Shown here: piece by piece, positions 26,243 through 33,637 of the stretch
Position numbering within the stretch: the first letter of the stretch is position 1
Layout of the letters: each line of letters starts with the position of its first letter
Assembly (NCBI RefSeq): GCF_007120195.1
Contig: NZ_SKOG01000176.1
Coordinates: forward strand, 1 to 39,623
DNA length: 39,623 nucleotides
Source: Aquisalimonas sp.
GTDB lineage: Bacteria > Pseudomonadota > Gammaproteobacteria > Nitrococcales > Aquisalimonadaceae
Direction of reading: 5' to 3'
Notes under the pieces: model-generated
Told to the model about the DNA's origin: nothing
Databases searched by the model: none
Seen by the model: only the letters and a program-made list of their open reading frames with translations
Translations under genes and position numbers: made by a program

Positions 26243-27316
26243 TCATTGACCCGCCGGCACCGCATCGCCCGCGCCAGTGCCGGCGAAGCGTGTCGCCATG
26301 CCCTCGCGATCGGGCCGGTGCACGACACCCGCCTCCGTGACCAGGGCATCGACCAGGGCGGCGGGGGTAATATCGAACACCGGATTCCAGGCATCCGCCC
26401 CGGCGGGCGCCACACGGTGGCCGTTCAGTGCCAGCAGCTCACCGGCCTCACGGCACTCGATGTCAATGGCATCGCCGTGCGGCAGCGTCATATCCACGCT
26501 CGAGCGTGGCGCCACCACCATGAACCCCGCGCCATGCTGGCGCGCCGCCACAGCCAGCGCATAGGTCCCGATCTTGTTCGCCACATCGCCGTTGGCCGTC
26601 ACCCGGTCCGCGCCAACCACCACCCATCGGACGGCACCACTGCGCATCAGGGCGGGGGCGGCGGAATCCGCAAGCAGCGTCACGGGAATACCATCCTGCA
26701 GCAGCTCCCAAGCCGTCAGGCGGGCCCCCTGAAGCCAGGGGCGCGTCTCACCGGCATACACGCGCGTGATCCGCCCCTCCATCCAGGCACTGCGAATCAC
26801 GCCCAAGGCGGTACCATAGCCGGCGGTGGCCAAGGAGCCGGTATTACAGTGCGTCAGTACACCGCCCGGCTCCGTCATCAGCGCCGCGCCCAGGACACCC
26901 ATGCGCCGATTGGCGGCGAGATCCTCGTCAACAATGGCCTGGGCCTCCCGCAGCAGCACCGCCGCGGGGTCCGGCGTCGCTGCATCAAGCCGCCGGCGTT
27001 GCCGCCGCAGCGCCCATCGCAGATTCACCGCCGTCGGTCGGGCGGCACCGAGGTGCTCCAGCGCCTGCTCCAGCCGCGGCAACCAGCTCGTCGGCGCCGC
27101 CGCCATCGCCTCGCGCGCCGCCAGCACAGCGCCATAGGCCGCCGCGATGCCGATGGCAGGGGCACCGCGCACCACCATGTCGCGAATTGCCTGCGCCGCC
27201 GCGGCGCTGCTCTCACATTGGATCCACCGCGTCCGGCCGGGCAGCGCGCGCTGATCCAACAGCATCAGGCGATCCCGCTCCCAGCGCACAGGGCGGATGG
27301 TGTCGTAATCGGTCAT
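26243..27316 (-). CDS. mtnA: Methylthioribose-1-phosphate isomerase
   Basis: MtnA isomerises 5-methylthioribose-1-phosphate to the ribulose form in methionine salvage. The 357-residue eIF2B-like protein shows [13 protein letters not shown] near the N-terminus, catalytic Cys in [11 protein letters not shown] and catalytic Asp in [23 protein letters not shown] 27316 opens the conserved [11 protein letters not shown] segment; an ATG at 27355 would add 13 atypical residues. It is divergent from mtaD, whose product also acts on methylthioadenosine, so the two make a functional pair. No other mtn genes are in the window. Confidence 0.95.
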   Translation of the reverse strand: MTDYDTIRPVRWERDRLMLLDQRALPGRTRWIQCESSAAAAQAIRDMVVRGAPAIGIAAAYGAVLAAREAMAAAPTSWLPRLEQALEHLGAARPTAVNLRWALRRQRRRLDAATPDPAAVLLREAQAIVDEDLAANRRMGVLGAALMTEPGGVLTHCNTGSLATAGYGTALGVIRSAWMEGRITRVYAGETRPWLQGARLTAWELLQDGIPVTLLADSAAPALMRSGAVRWVVVGADRVTANGDVANKIGTYALAVAARQHGAGFMVVAPRSSVDMTLPHGDAIDIECREAGELLALNGHRVAPAGADAWNPVFDITPAALVDALVTEAGVVHRPDREGMATRFAGTGAGDAVPAGQ

Positions 27317-27443
27317 TGGCAGACAGCCCTTCCCGGTTGATGCCCCAGTAGCCATCCATCATTGTCGCACAACCGGCCACGCGTAATGATGCATAGCCTC
27401 GGACAACGCCAGGACCGATGTATACTGGCCCGCGGAGGCACCC

Positions 27444-28763
27444 ATGGAACAGATCGACACCCTGATTAGCGCCCGCTGGGTGATCCCGGTGGAACCGGCG
27501 GGCACCGTGCTGCATCACCACAGCGTCGCCGTGCGCGGCGGGCGCATTATCGCCATCGTGCCAACGGACAGTGCCCGCACACACTACCGCGCGGAGCACG
27601 TGCGCGAGCTCCCGGACCATGCCGTCATCCCGGGGCTCATCAACGCCCACACCCACGCCGCCATGAACCTCATGCGCGGCATCGCCGACGACTTGCCGCT
27701 CATGACCTGGCTGCAGCAGCATATCTTCCCCGCCGAGGCCACCCACGTCAGCCCGGAATTCTGCCAGGACGGCGTGGAAGCCGCGGTGGCCGAGATGCTG
27801 GCCGGCGGGGTGACCTGCTTCAACGATATGTACTTCTTCCCCGAAGTCACGGCCCGCGTCACCTCGCGAGCCGGCATACGCGCCTGCGCGGGCATGATCC
27901 TGATCGACTTCCCGACGGCGTATGCCGAAAGGCCGGAGGATTACATCGACAAAGGCCTGGCCCTGCACGACGCCTGGCGGGGTGACCCGCTGGTGAGCAC
28001 TGCCTTTGCCCCGCACTCCCCCTACACCGTGGGCGAGGAGCGTTTGCGCCACGTCGCCACGTTGGCCAATGAGATGGATTGCCCCGTGCACATTCATGTC
28101 CATGAAACCGCACACGAAGTACAACAGAGTCTGGAACGCACCGGCGAGCGGCCGCTGGCACGCCTGGAGGCGGTGGGGCTTATGAACCCCGGCTTCATCG
28201 CTGTGCACATGACCCAGCTCACCGATTACGAGATTGAGCGACTGGCGGCCACCGGCTCCCACGTGGTGCACTGCCCCGAAGCCAACCTGAAACTGGCCAG
28301 CGGCTGCTGTCCGGTACAGAAACTCGCCGATGCGGGCGTCAATGTCGCCCTGGGCACGGACGGCGCCGCCAGTAACAACGACCTGGACATGTTCGGTGAA
28401 ATGCGCATCGCAGCGCTGCTCGGCAAAATGGTCGCCGATGATGCGGCGGCGCTCAAGGCCGACAGTGTCCTCGCCATGGCCACGGTCAATGGCGCGCGCG
28501 CCCTGGGCCTCGACGGCCAAACCGGGTCACTGGTCCCCGGTAAGGCCGCCGACATCACCGCCGTAGACCTGGGGGTCATCGAGTCCCAGCCGGTATACAA
28601 CCCGGTCTCGCAACTGGTCTACAGCGCCGGCCGCCATCAGGTCAGCGATGTCTGGGTCGCCGGGCGGCAGCTCGTGCACAAGCGGGAGTTGTTAACCATG
28701 AATCGTGACCGCATTCTCAGCCGGATGTATGCCTGGCGGGATAAACTGCAATCCAAGACATGA
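27444..28763 (+). CDS. mtaD: 5-methylthioadenosine / S-adenosylhomocysteine deaminase (TRZ/ATZ family)
   Basis: A 439-residue amidohydrolase. Metal ligands of the family are visible: INAHTHAAM (HxH), HIHVHET (third His), VHMTQL (fourth His) and GTDGAASNNDLDM (Asp). The expected reaction is deamination of methylthioadenosine and/or S-adenosylhomocysteine, as in Pseudomonas where the gene likewise precedes ubiG and mupP. ATG 27444 follows GGAGG by 5 bases. A TATACT at 27421 lies too close to the ribosome binding site to be a confident -10. Substrate preference is not readable from the sequence. Confidence 0.93.
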   Translation: MEQIDTLISARWVIPVEPAGTVLHHHSVAVRGGRIIAIVPTDSARTHYRAEHVRELPDHAVIPGLINAHTHAAMNLMRGIADDLPLMTWLQQHIFPAEATHVSPEFCQDGVEAAVAEMLAGGVTCFNDMYFFPEVTARVTSRAGIRACAGMILIDFPTAYAERPEDYIDKGLALHDAWRGDPLVSTAFAPHSPYTVGEERLRHVATLANEMDCPVHIHVHETAHEVQQSLERTGERPLARLEAVGLMNPGFIAVHMTQLTDYEIERLAATGSHVVHCPEANLKLASGCCPVQKLADAGVNVALGTDGAASNNDLDMFGEMRIAALLGKMVADDAAALKADSVLAMATVNGARALGLDGQTGSLVPGKAADITAVDLGVIESQPVYNPVSQLVYSAGRHQVSDVWVAGRQLVHKRELLTMNRDRILSRMYAWRDKLQSKT

Positions 28764-28842
28764 CAAACCGATTATCATGGTGGCGCAGGGAGCGTTTGCC
28801 GAGGGTGCACCATCTCCGCTTCGGGACGACCGGCAGATCCCT

Positions 28843-29556
28843 ATGGAATCGAGCGTGAACGTAGACCCACAAGAAGTGCGCAAGTTCTCGGATGCCGCCA
28901 GCCGCTGGTGGGACAAGGACGCCGAGTTTCAGCCGTTGCACGCCATTAATCCCTTGCGGCTCGCGTTCATTGAACGCCATATATCCCTCTCCGGGAAGTG
29001 CGTGCTCGATGTGGGCTGTGGCGGCGGCATCCTCAGCGAAGCCATGGCCAGCCGCGGTGCCCAGGTCACGGGAATCGACCTGAGCGAGGAATCCCTGGAT
29101 GTGGCCCGGCTGCATGCCGCGGAGACGGGAGTTGAGATCGCTTACCACTGCGTCGATGTGGAAGGGCTGGCCGAGGAGCGGCCGGGCTGCTTCGACGCCG
29201 TGACCTGCATGGAAATGCTTGAGCATGTTCCGGATCCGGCCTCCGTGGTGGCGGCCTGCGCGCGCCTGGTTCGCCCTGGGGGCCACCTCTTCTTTTCCAC
29301 GCTCAACCGCACCGCCAAATCCTGGCTTTACGCCATTGTCGGCGCGGAATACGTCCTCGGCCTGCTGCCGCGCGGCACTCATGACCATGGACACTTCATT
29401 CGCCCCTCCGAACTGGCAGCCTGGTGCCGCCGCTGCGACATTGCCATGGACGATCTCACCGGTCTGACTTACAACCCCGTCAGCCGCCAGTACCACCTGT
29501 GCACAGATGTCAATGTGAACTATCTGGCCCATGGCACGCGGACGGGGGCCGATTGA
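28843..29556 (+). CDS. ubiG: Ubiquinone biosynthesis O-methyltransferase UbiG
   Basis: UbiG performs both O-methylations in ubiquinone synthesis. The 237-residue class I SAM methyltransferase starts with NVDPQEVRKFSDAASRWWD, has motif I VLDVGCGGGILSE, EMLEHVPDP, and the membrane-associating segment SWLYAIVGAEYVLGLLPRGTHD typical of UbiG, ending in NPVSRQYHLCTDVNVNYL. Two reasons place the start at 28843: the upstream open frame overlaps mtaD and is unlike UbiG, and the family usually begins just before the NVDP motif. The ribosome binding site is weak. Confidence 0.95.
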   Translation: MESSVNVDPQEVRKFSDAASRWWDKDAEFQPLHAINPLRLAFIERHISLSGKCVLDVGCGGGILSEAMASRGAQVTGIDLSEESLDVARLHAAETGVEIAYHCVDVEGLAEERPGCFDAVTCMEMLEHVPDPASVVAACARLVRPGGHLFFSTLNRTAKSWLYAIVGAEYVLGLLPRGTHDHGHFIRPSELAAWCRRCDIAMDDLTGLTYNPVSRQYHLCTDVNVNYLAHGTRTGAD

Positions 29557-29590
29557 CACCGTGACGTTGAACCGCACCCGCGAGGCCCCT

Positions 29591-30370
29591 GTGGCAACCC
29601 CCGACACCCAGGCATTCGGCTCGCGGTCCCCTGGAGCTGCGGCGATCTTCGGCCCAAGCAGTACTCGGCCGAGCCAGCACCTGCGGCCTCTGGCCATCGA
29701 CACGGTCCTGTTCGACCTGGACGGCACTTTGCTCGACACGGCACCAGACCTCATTGGCGCGGCGAACACGCTGCTGCTGGAGCAGGGCCGCCCGCAGCAG
29801 GCCGCCGGCCTGTTCCGACCGGTGGTCTCCCACGGCAGCGCCGCCATGATCGCCCGGAGCTTTGGGCTGGCTCTCGAGGATCCGGACATGGAAACGCTGC
29901 GGGAGCGCTTTCTCACCCTTTACCGGGAGCGTGTGAGTCGGCTCACTCGCCCCTTTGCCGGCATACCCGATCTACTCGAGCGCATCGAGGGCCGCGGAGT
30001 GCGCTGGGGCGTTGTCACAAACAAGCCGGCCTGGCTCACGGAACCGCTCCTGCGTGATCTAGGGCTCGCCGACCGGGCCGCGTGTATCGTCAGCGGGGAT
30101 ACCGTTGCCTGCCGCAAACCTGACCCCCGCCCGGTCGCCTACGCCTGCGAACTGCTGGGGATTGCCCCCCACCAGGCGGTTGTGGTGGGCGATGCGCGGC
30201 GGGACGTCAACGCCGGGCGGCTCGCCGGCACAGCCACCATCGTCGCCCTGTTTGGCTACATCTGCGCCGAGGACGAGCCAACCCGCTGGGGCGCCGACGG
30301 CCTCATCGGTCATCCCTCGGAGCTGCTCCGCTGGCTCGCACCAACTGCCAATCAACCTGGCGGGATCTGA
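29591..30370 (+). CDS. mupP: HAD-superfamily phosphatase, MupP/Gph type
   Basis: A Cof-less HAD hydrolase with the nucleophile motif LFDLDGTLLDTAPD, Lys motif SGDTVACRKPDPRP and acidic motif VVVGDARRDVNAG. By position after ubiG and before yciK it corresponds to Pseudomonas MupP (N-acetylmuramic acid 6-phosphate phosphatase in peptidoglycan recycling); a phosphoglycolate phosphatase role is the alternative. The protein carries an unusual non-conserved N-terminal extension of about 35 residues before the HAD core. The start is uncertain: GTG 29591 follows GAGG with 5-base spacing; ATG 29531 and GTG 29561 are also in frame and overlap or abut ubiG. Confidence 0.82.
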   Translation: MATPDTQAFGSRSPGAAAIFGPSSTRPSQHLRPLAIDTVLFDLDGTLLDTAPDLIGAANTLLLEQGRPQQAAGLFRPVVSHGSAAMIARSFGLALEDPDMETLRERFLTLYRERVSRLTRPFAGIPDLLERIEGRGVRWGVVTNKPAWLTEPLLRDLGLADRAACIVSGDTVACRKPDPRPVAYACELLGIAPHQAVVVGDARRDVNAGRLAGTATIVALFGYICAEDEPTRWGADGLIGHPSELLRWLAPTANQPGGI

Positions 30371-30469
30371 ATGCGCCCCTTCTGCCAGCGCCCAATGCCC
30401 CACCCGACTGCGGTACACTGCGCCACCCAGGCGCTCATCACAGGCTGACCATGCGGGTCGAGAGGTACC

Positions 30470-31330
30470 ATGGAGCCGCTGAACTACTGCCGCGAGAAAG
30501 CCGCGACGCCCGGTTCCGCGCTGTATTACACCCTGCGTTTTTCCCCAGCCGATCAGCACGATGCGCTACTCGCCGTATTCGCCTTTCACGCCGAGGTCTC
30601 TGAGGTGCCCAACGAGGTGTCCGACCCCGGGGTCGGCGCCGTCAAGCTGGAATGGTGGCGTGAGGAGCTGGGGCGGGTGTTCGCCGGCGCACCCCGGCAT
30701 CCGGTGAGTCAAGCACTGGTGCCGGCAATCCGCGATCATGACCTGGAAGCGGAGCCGTTCCAGGACATGATCGACGGCACGGCGATGGACCTCGCCTACG
30801 ACGGCTACCCGAGCTTTCGGGAACTCTCGGTGTACTGTCATCGCACAGGCGGCGCCTTTGCCCGGCTGCTCACCGGCATCGCTGGCGCGAATAGCGGAGC
30901 CAGCGCGCGCTTCGCACACGACCTGGGTATGGCGCAAACCCTCAGGCGGCGACTGCTGAGCGTGCGCGACGACGCGCGAGCCGGGCGGGTCTACATCCCG
31001 GAAGACGAGATGCGACAGGCTGGAGTGACCCGGGAGGATCTACTGGCACCGCAGACGAGCGACGCCCTGCGCGCGCTGTTCAAGGAGCAGGCTGATCGTA
31101 TCATCGCCTTCCTGGACCAGGCGGAAGCCCATTTGCCGGATTCGGAGCGCGCCCGGCAGCGCAGTGGTATCATCCTCGCCGCGCTGGACCGCGCATTGCT
31201 TGAGGAATTGGCGCAGGATAACTTCCCCTTGCTGGAACAGGCGTTGGAGCTCACGCCGTTGCGGCGACTTTGGGTCGCCTGGCGAACCGCAAGGCGCCAG
31301 CAACGGCTCAGTAGAAGGGCAGGTCAATGA
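30470..31330 (+). CDS. Squalene/phytoene synthase-family protein with degenerate Asp-rich motifs
   Basis: The 286-residue helical protein has the family fold pattern: GSALYYTLRF start, KLEWWREEL, YCHRTGGAFARLLTGIAG and DDARAGRVYIPEDEM. The first Asp-rich substrate motif of true synthases (DDxxD) is replaced by the segment AEVSEVPNEVSDP, and the second is only partly kept as SVRDDARAGR. This is like the non-catalytic mitochondrial homologue NDUFAF6, so classical synthase activity is doubtful. ATG 30470 follows GAGAGG. It overlaps the SDR gene by ATGA and sits in the ubiG-mupP-yciK cluster. Confidence is high for the family, low for any reaction. Confidence 0.85.
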   Translation: MEPLNYCREKAATPGSALYYTLRFSPADQHDALLAVFAFHAEVSEVPNEVSDPGVGAVKLEWWREELGRVFAGAPRHPVSQALVPAIRDHDLEAEPFQDMIDGTAMDLAYDGYPSFRELSVYCHRTGGAFARLLTGIAGANSGASARFAHDLGMAQTLRRRLLSVRDDARAGRVYIPEDEMRQAGVTREDLLAPQTSDALRALFKEQADRIIAFLDQAEAHLPDSERARQRSGIILAALDRALLEELAQDNFPLLEQALELTPLRRLWVAWRTARRQQRLSRRAGQ

Positions 31331-32142
31331 CGCACGACGACTCCCCCCGTTGGGCGACGATCCCCCGGGACTACACACCGCCCGCGGATCTGCTCGCCGA
31401 GCGCATCGTATTGGTCACGGGCGCCGCCAGCGGCCTGGGCCGCGCACTGGCGCAGACGTGCGCCGGACACGGTGCCACCGTGGTGCTACTGGATAAGGAT
31501 CTCCGTCAGCTCGAAGCGGTCTACGACGCCATTGAACAGGCCGGGCACCCGCAGCCGGCCTTGTATCCGCTCAACCTCGAAGGCGTCGGCCCGGCGGAAT
31601 ACCTCGAGCTGGCCTCCTCACTGGACCGGGAATTCGGGCGGCTGGACGTCCTGGTCCACAACGCGGCCATGCTCGGCGTCCTCTCCCCAATGCAACACTA
31701 TGACGCGGAGCTGTGGGCCCGCGTGCTGCACGTCAACATCAACGCCCCGTTTCTGCTCAACAAGACACTGCTTGGGCTATTACAGCGCTCCGAGCGGGGC
31801 CGAATCCTCTTTATCAGCGACCGCGCGGGACGACGGGGGCGCGCATTCTGGGGTGCCTACGGCGTGTCAAAGTTCGCCCAGGAGGGCATGATGGAAACCC
31901 TGGCGGCAGAACTGGGAAGCCGTCATGCCGTGCGGACCATGAGCGTGGATCCGGGCATCGTCAATACGGCATTGCGCCGCCAGTGTTATCCGGGCGAAGA
32001 CAGCCAGGCGCTGCCGCAGCCCAACGAGGTGGCGCCCGCGTTGCTGTATCCGCTTGGCGCAGCGGGTAACACGCTCCACGGCGCGCGGCTGAGCCTGCAA
32101 GCAGAAGGGAGCCACGATGAGCACGACACAGAACACGACTGA
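31327..32142 (+). CDS. yciK: YciK-type short-chain dehydrogenase/reductase
   Basis: A 271-residue SDR with cofactor motif TGAASGLG (~31-38), the HNAA structural motif, and the catalytic Ser/Tyr/Lys set: Ser in ILFISDRAG, Tyr and Lys in GAYGVSK. The N-terminal lead with PRDYTPPADLLAERIVLVTG matches the YciK subgroup, whose substrate is unknown. ATG 31327 overlaps the previous stop (ATGA). Its 3' end overlaps the following 75-residue gene by 26 bases. Confidence 0.9.
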   Translation: MTHDDSPRWATIPRDYTPPADLLAERIVLVTGAASGLGRALAQTCAGHGATVVLLDKDLRQLEAVYDAIEQAGHPQPALYPLNLEGVGPAEYLELASSLDREFGRLDVLVHNAAMLGVLSPMQHYDAELWARVLHVNINAPFLLNKTLLGLLQRSERGRILFISDRAGRRGRAFWGAYGVSKFAQEGMMETLAAELGSRHAVRTMSVDPGIVNTALRRQCYPGEDSQALPQPNEVAPALLYPLGAAGNTLHGARLSLQAEGSHDEHDTEHD

Positions 32143-32344
32143 AAAACGCTTCGGTATTCGCCTGTCCCTACCGGAAGGCGATCCGCGTCGGGCGGCGCAT
32201 CTGCTGGGCCCGGACTGGGAAGCCTACCGCTGGTACGCAACGGTGCAGGAACGCGATCAGGCATTAGCCGACATGACCGGCCAGCACCCCTACTACCCGC
32301 GCGGAGAGCGCCCCTCGGTCCGTTGCGAACCAGTGGAACGCTAG
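32117..32344 (+). CDS. Small conserved-looking hypothetical protein (75 aa)
   Basis: I do not recognise a named family. The protein is hydrophilic, without signal or membrane span, and has a well-formed central block: FGIRLSLPEGDPRRAAHLLG, then DWEAYRWYAT, ERDQALADM and HPYYPRGERPS. The balanced composition and aromatic-rich core look like a real small folded protein. AAGGGAG lies 8 bases before the ATG and the gene overlaps yciK by 26 bases, so coupled translation is likely. Its stop is 15 bases before palindromic repeat copy 2. Confidence 0.8.
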   Translation: MSTTQNTTEKRFGIRLSLPEGDPRRAAHLLGPDWEAYRWYATVQERDQALADMTGQHPYYPRGERPSVRCEPVER

Positions 32345-32359
32345 GCGATCAGCGGCGCG

Positions 32360-32394
32360 AGTGTCCAGTAACCGGAATTCGGTTACAGGACACT
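32360..32394. repeat. Imperfect palindrome, copy 2 of the dispersed element
   Basis: Seventeen-base arms around central A 32377, with one A/A mismatch and one G/T pair. The core is identical at 31 of 35 positions to 2984-3018; the right arm reads TTCGGTTACAGGACACT and is followed by AG. One difference pair (positions 12 and 24 of the core, G-C in copy 1 and A-T here) preserves pairing. The element lies between convergent genes and its outer CTAG supplies the TAG stop of the minus-strand Ycf46-like gene (32395-32393). Confidence 0.85.
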
Positions 32395-32836
32395 AGCATA
32401 CGCCGCTGGCCCGGCGAGGGGCTGTGGTATGACGAACCCGCGCGATGTGGCCCTTGAGCGCCACCGGAATGGTCACGTTCGAGCCCACCAGCAGCACCAG
32501 GCGGCGGACACCGTCGTCCTGGGCGAGAATGCGGTGGAACCCACGCTGCACACTGGCCTTTTCCAGCACGTCCTGGAAATCGCGGATAAGGTAAATCCCG
32601 TAGTGCCGGCTGGCAGCGATATACCTCAGGGCGTCGGACAGGCCGCGGGTGTGGGGAATAAAAAGCCGCTCGCTGCCGAGCCGGTACAGTCCGTCGTTGG
32701 GCGACCAGCCATAGACGGCGCGGCCCGTGGCCAGCGTCAGGCGCTTAAAGCCGTCGACGATACGCTCAGGAACGTCTGTCTCAATGGTTGCGAGCCGGGA
32801 TTCCAACTCAATGACTTTATTCAAATTCTCGATCAT
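32393..32836 (-). CDS. Stand-alone domain resembling the N-terminus of Ycf46-type AAA proteins
   Basis: A 147-residue soluble protein. Its alternating pattern (IELESRLATIETDVPERIVDGF, shown here only in part as RLATIETDVPERI; then AVYGWSPNDGLYRL, DALRYIAASRHYGIYLIRDF and LVLLVGSNVTIPVALK) resembles the N-terminal domain that precedes the AAA+ ATPase module of Ycf46-like proteins. There is no Walker motif, so it would not be an ATPase itself. It ends inside palindromic repeat copy 2, after a basic, non-conserved-looking tail (TTAPRRASGVC), so C-terminal truncation by the element is possible. ATG 32836 is preferred to 32947 because the upstream residues look non-coding. Family resemblance is inference. 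Confidence 0.65.
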   Translation of the reverse strand: MIENLNKVIELESRLATIETDVPERIVDGFKRLTLATGRAVYGWSPNDGLYRLGSERLFIPHTRGLSDALRYIAASRHYGIYLIRDFQDVLEKASVQRGFHRILAQDDGVRRLVLLVGSNVTIPVALKGHIARVRHTTAPRRASGVC

Positions 32837-32850
32837 GGGCCGATGATCCT

Positions 32851-32885
32851 GTGGTCTAACATTCCGCACTGCGGCGTTAGGACAC
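32851..32885. other. Imperfect inverted repeat upstream of the Ycf46-like gene
   Basis: GTGGTCTAAC (32851-32860) pairs with GTTAGGACAC (32876-32885) at 8 of 10 positions, and an inner CCGC/GCGG stem (32864-32874 region) extends the hairpin. It occupies the 98-bp gap between the glycosylase stop and the Ycf46-like start. The outer arm GTGTCCTAAC is reminiscent of the GTGTCC arm of the dispersed palindrome, but the match is too short to call a third copy. Confidence 0.45.
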
Positions 32886-32934
32886 GATAGTCTGCCAGGC
32901 CCGGCACGACTGTGATGTACGTCACCATACCTCA

Positions 32935-33609
32935 TCACCGACCCCACTCGACCGGCTCAATGGTCTGCGCCGTCGGGCACAGGTGGCGCAGCGGGCAGCG
33001 GGGACAATGGGGGCGAGGCCGGCACACCTCACTGCCCAGGCGCACAAGCAGGGCATGGAATTCGTTGTAGAGCTCAGGATCCCGCGGTAGGTTCTCCTCA
33101 AACAGGGCAGCCAGCCGGGCATAGGGCTCGTCGCCGCCGGCGAGGCCAAGCCGTGCCATGATCCGACGCGTATACGCGTCGATGACGAACACCGGCCGGT
33201 GCAACGCGTACAACAAAATGCAGTCCGCCGTCTCCTCACCGATGCCCTTGATCCCCAGTAACCGCTGGCGCAGCATGGCCGTGTTCGAGGCCTGCCAGGC
33301 CTCCATGCCGCCGTCCATGAGCAGCGCCGCGGTGAGGTTGCGCAAGCGGGCGGCCTTGATGTTGTAGTAGCCGGAGGGCCGGAGCTGCTCGGCAAGGAGC
33401 AGCTCATCGACAGCCATGAGGGCGGAAGGCTCCAGGGCATCAATCGCGCGGAGATTGGCAAGCGCCCGCCTCACGTTCCGCCAAGCGGTGTTCTGGGTGA
33501 GCACTGCGCCAGCCATGACCTCATAGCCGGTGCGGGCGGGCCACCAATCCTGGGGCCCGAAAGCCGCATACAGGGCATCAAACACACGGTGAACGGCGGA
33601 CATGGTCAT
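32935..33609 (-). CDS. Endonuclease III-like HhH-GPD DNA glycosylase (MagIII-type)
   Basis: A 224-residue base-excision-repair glycosylase. It has GAVLTQNTAWRNV near the N-terminus, the helix-hairpin-helix LLGIKGIGEETAD, catalytic Asp in VIDAYTRR, and a C-terminal four-Cys iron-sulphur motif with spacing C-x5-C-x2-C-x5-C. The Lys that gives endonuclease III its lyase activity is replaced by Glu (GIGEETA), so a monofunctional glycosylase such as the 3-methyladenine-removing MagIII of Helicobacter is the closest model. ATG 33609 or 33603 begins the homologous part; the open frame up to 33732 overlaps rluB. Confidence 0.88.
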   Translation of the reverse strand: MTMSAVHRVFDALYAAFGPQDWWPARTGYEVMAGAVLTQNTAWRNVRRALANLRAIDALEPSALMAVDELLLAEQLRPSGYYNIKAARLRNLTAALLMDGGMEAWQASNTAMLRQRLLGIKGIGEETADCILLYALHRPVFVIDAYTRRIMARLGLAGGDEPYARLAALFEENLPRDPELYNEFHALLVRLGSEVCRPRPHCPRCPLRHLCPTAQTIEPVEWGR

Positions 33610-33637
33610 GTTTCGACAGGCAGTTCCGGGTTGGTAG

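Noticed and set aside
27400-27426. TATACT as an mtaD promoter -10
   Set aside because: The transcript would start inside or next to the ribosome binding site, and no good -35 exists at 16-18 bases.
27213-29916. Minus-strand frames 27213-28520 and 28717-29916
   Set aside because: They are antisense to mtaD and ubiG/mupP, which carry full catalytic motifs. No family pattern is seen in the antisense products.
32360-32396. Palindrome copies as simple intrinsic terminators
   Set aside because: Neither copy has a T-run following the stem on either strand, and the sequence (not just a stem) is shared between two unrelated loci.
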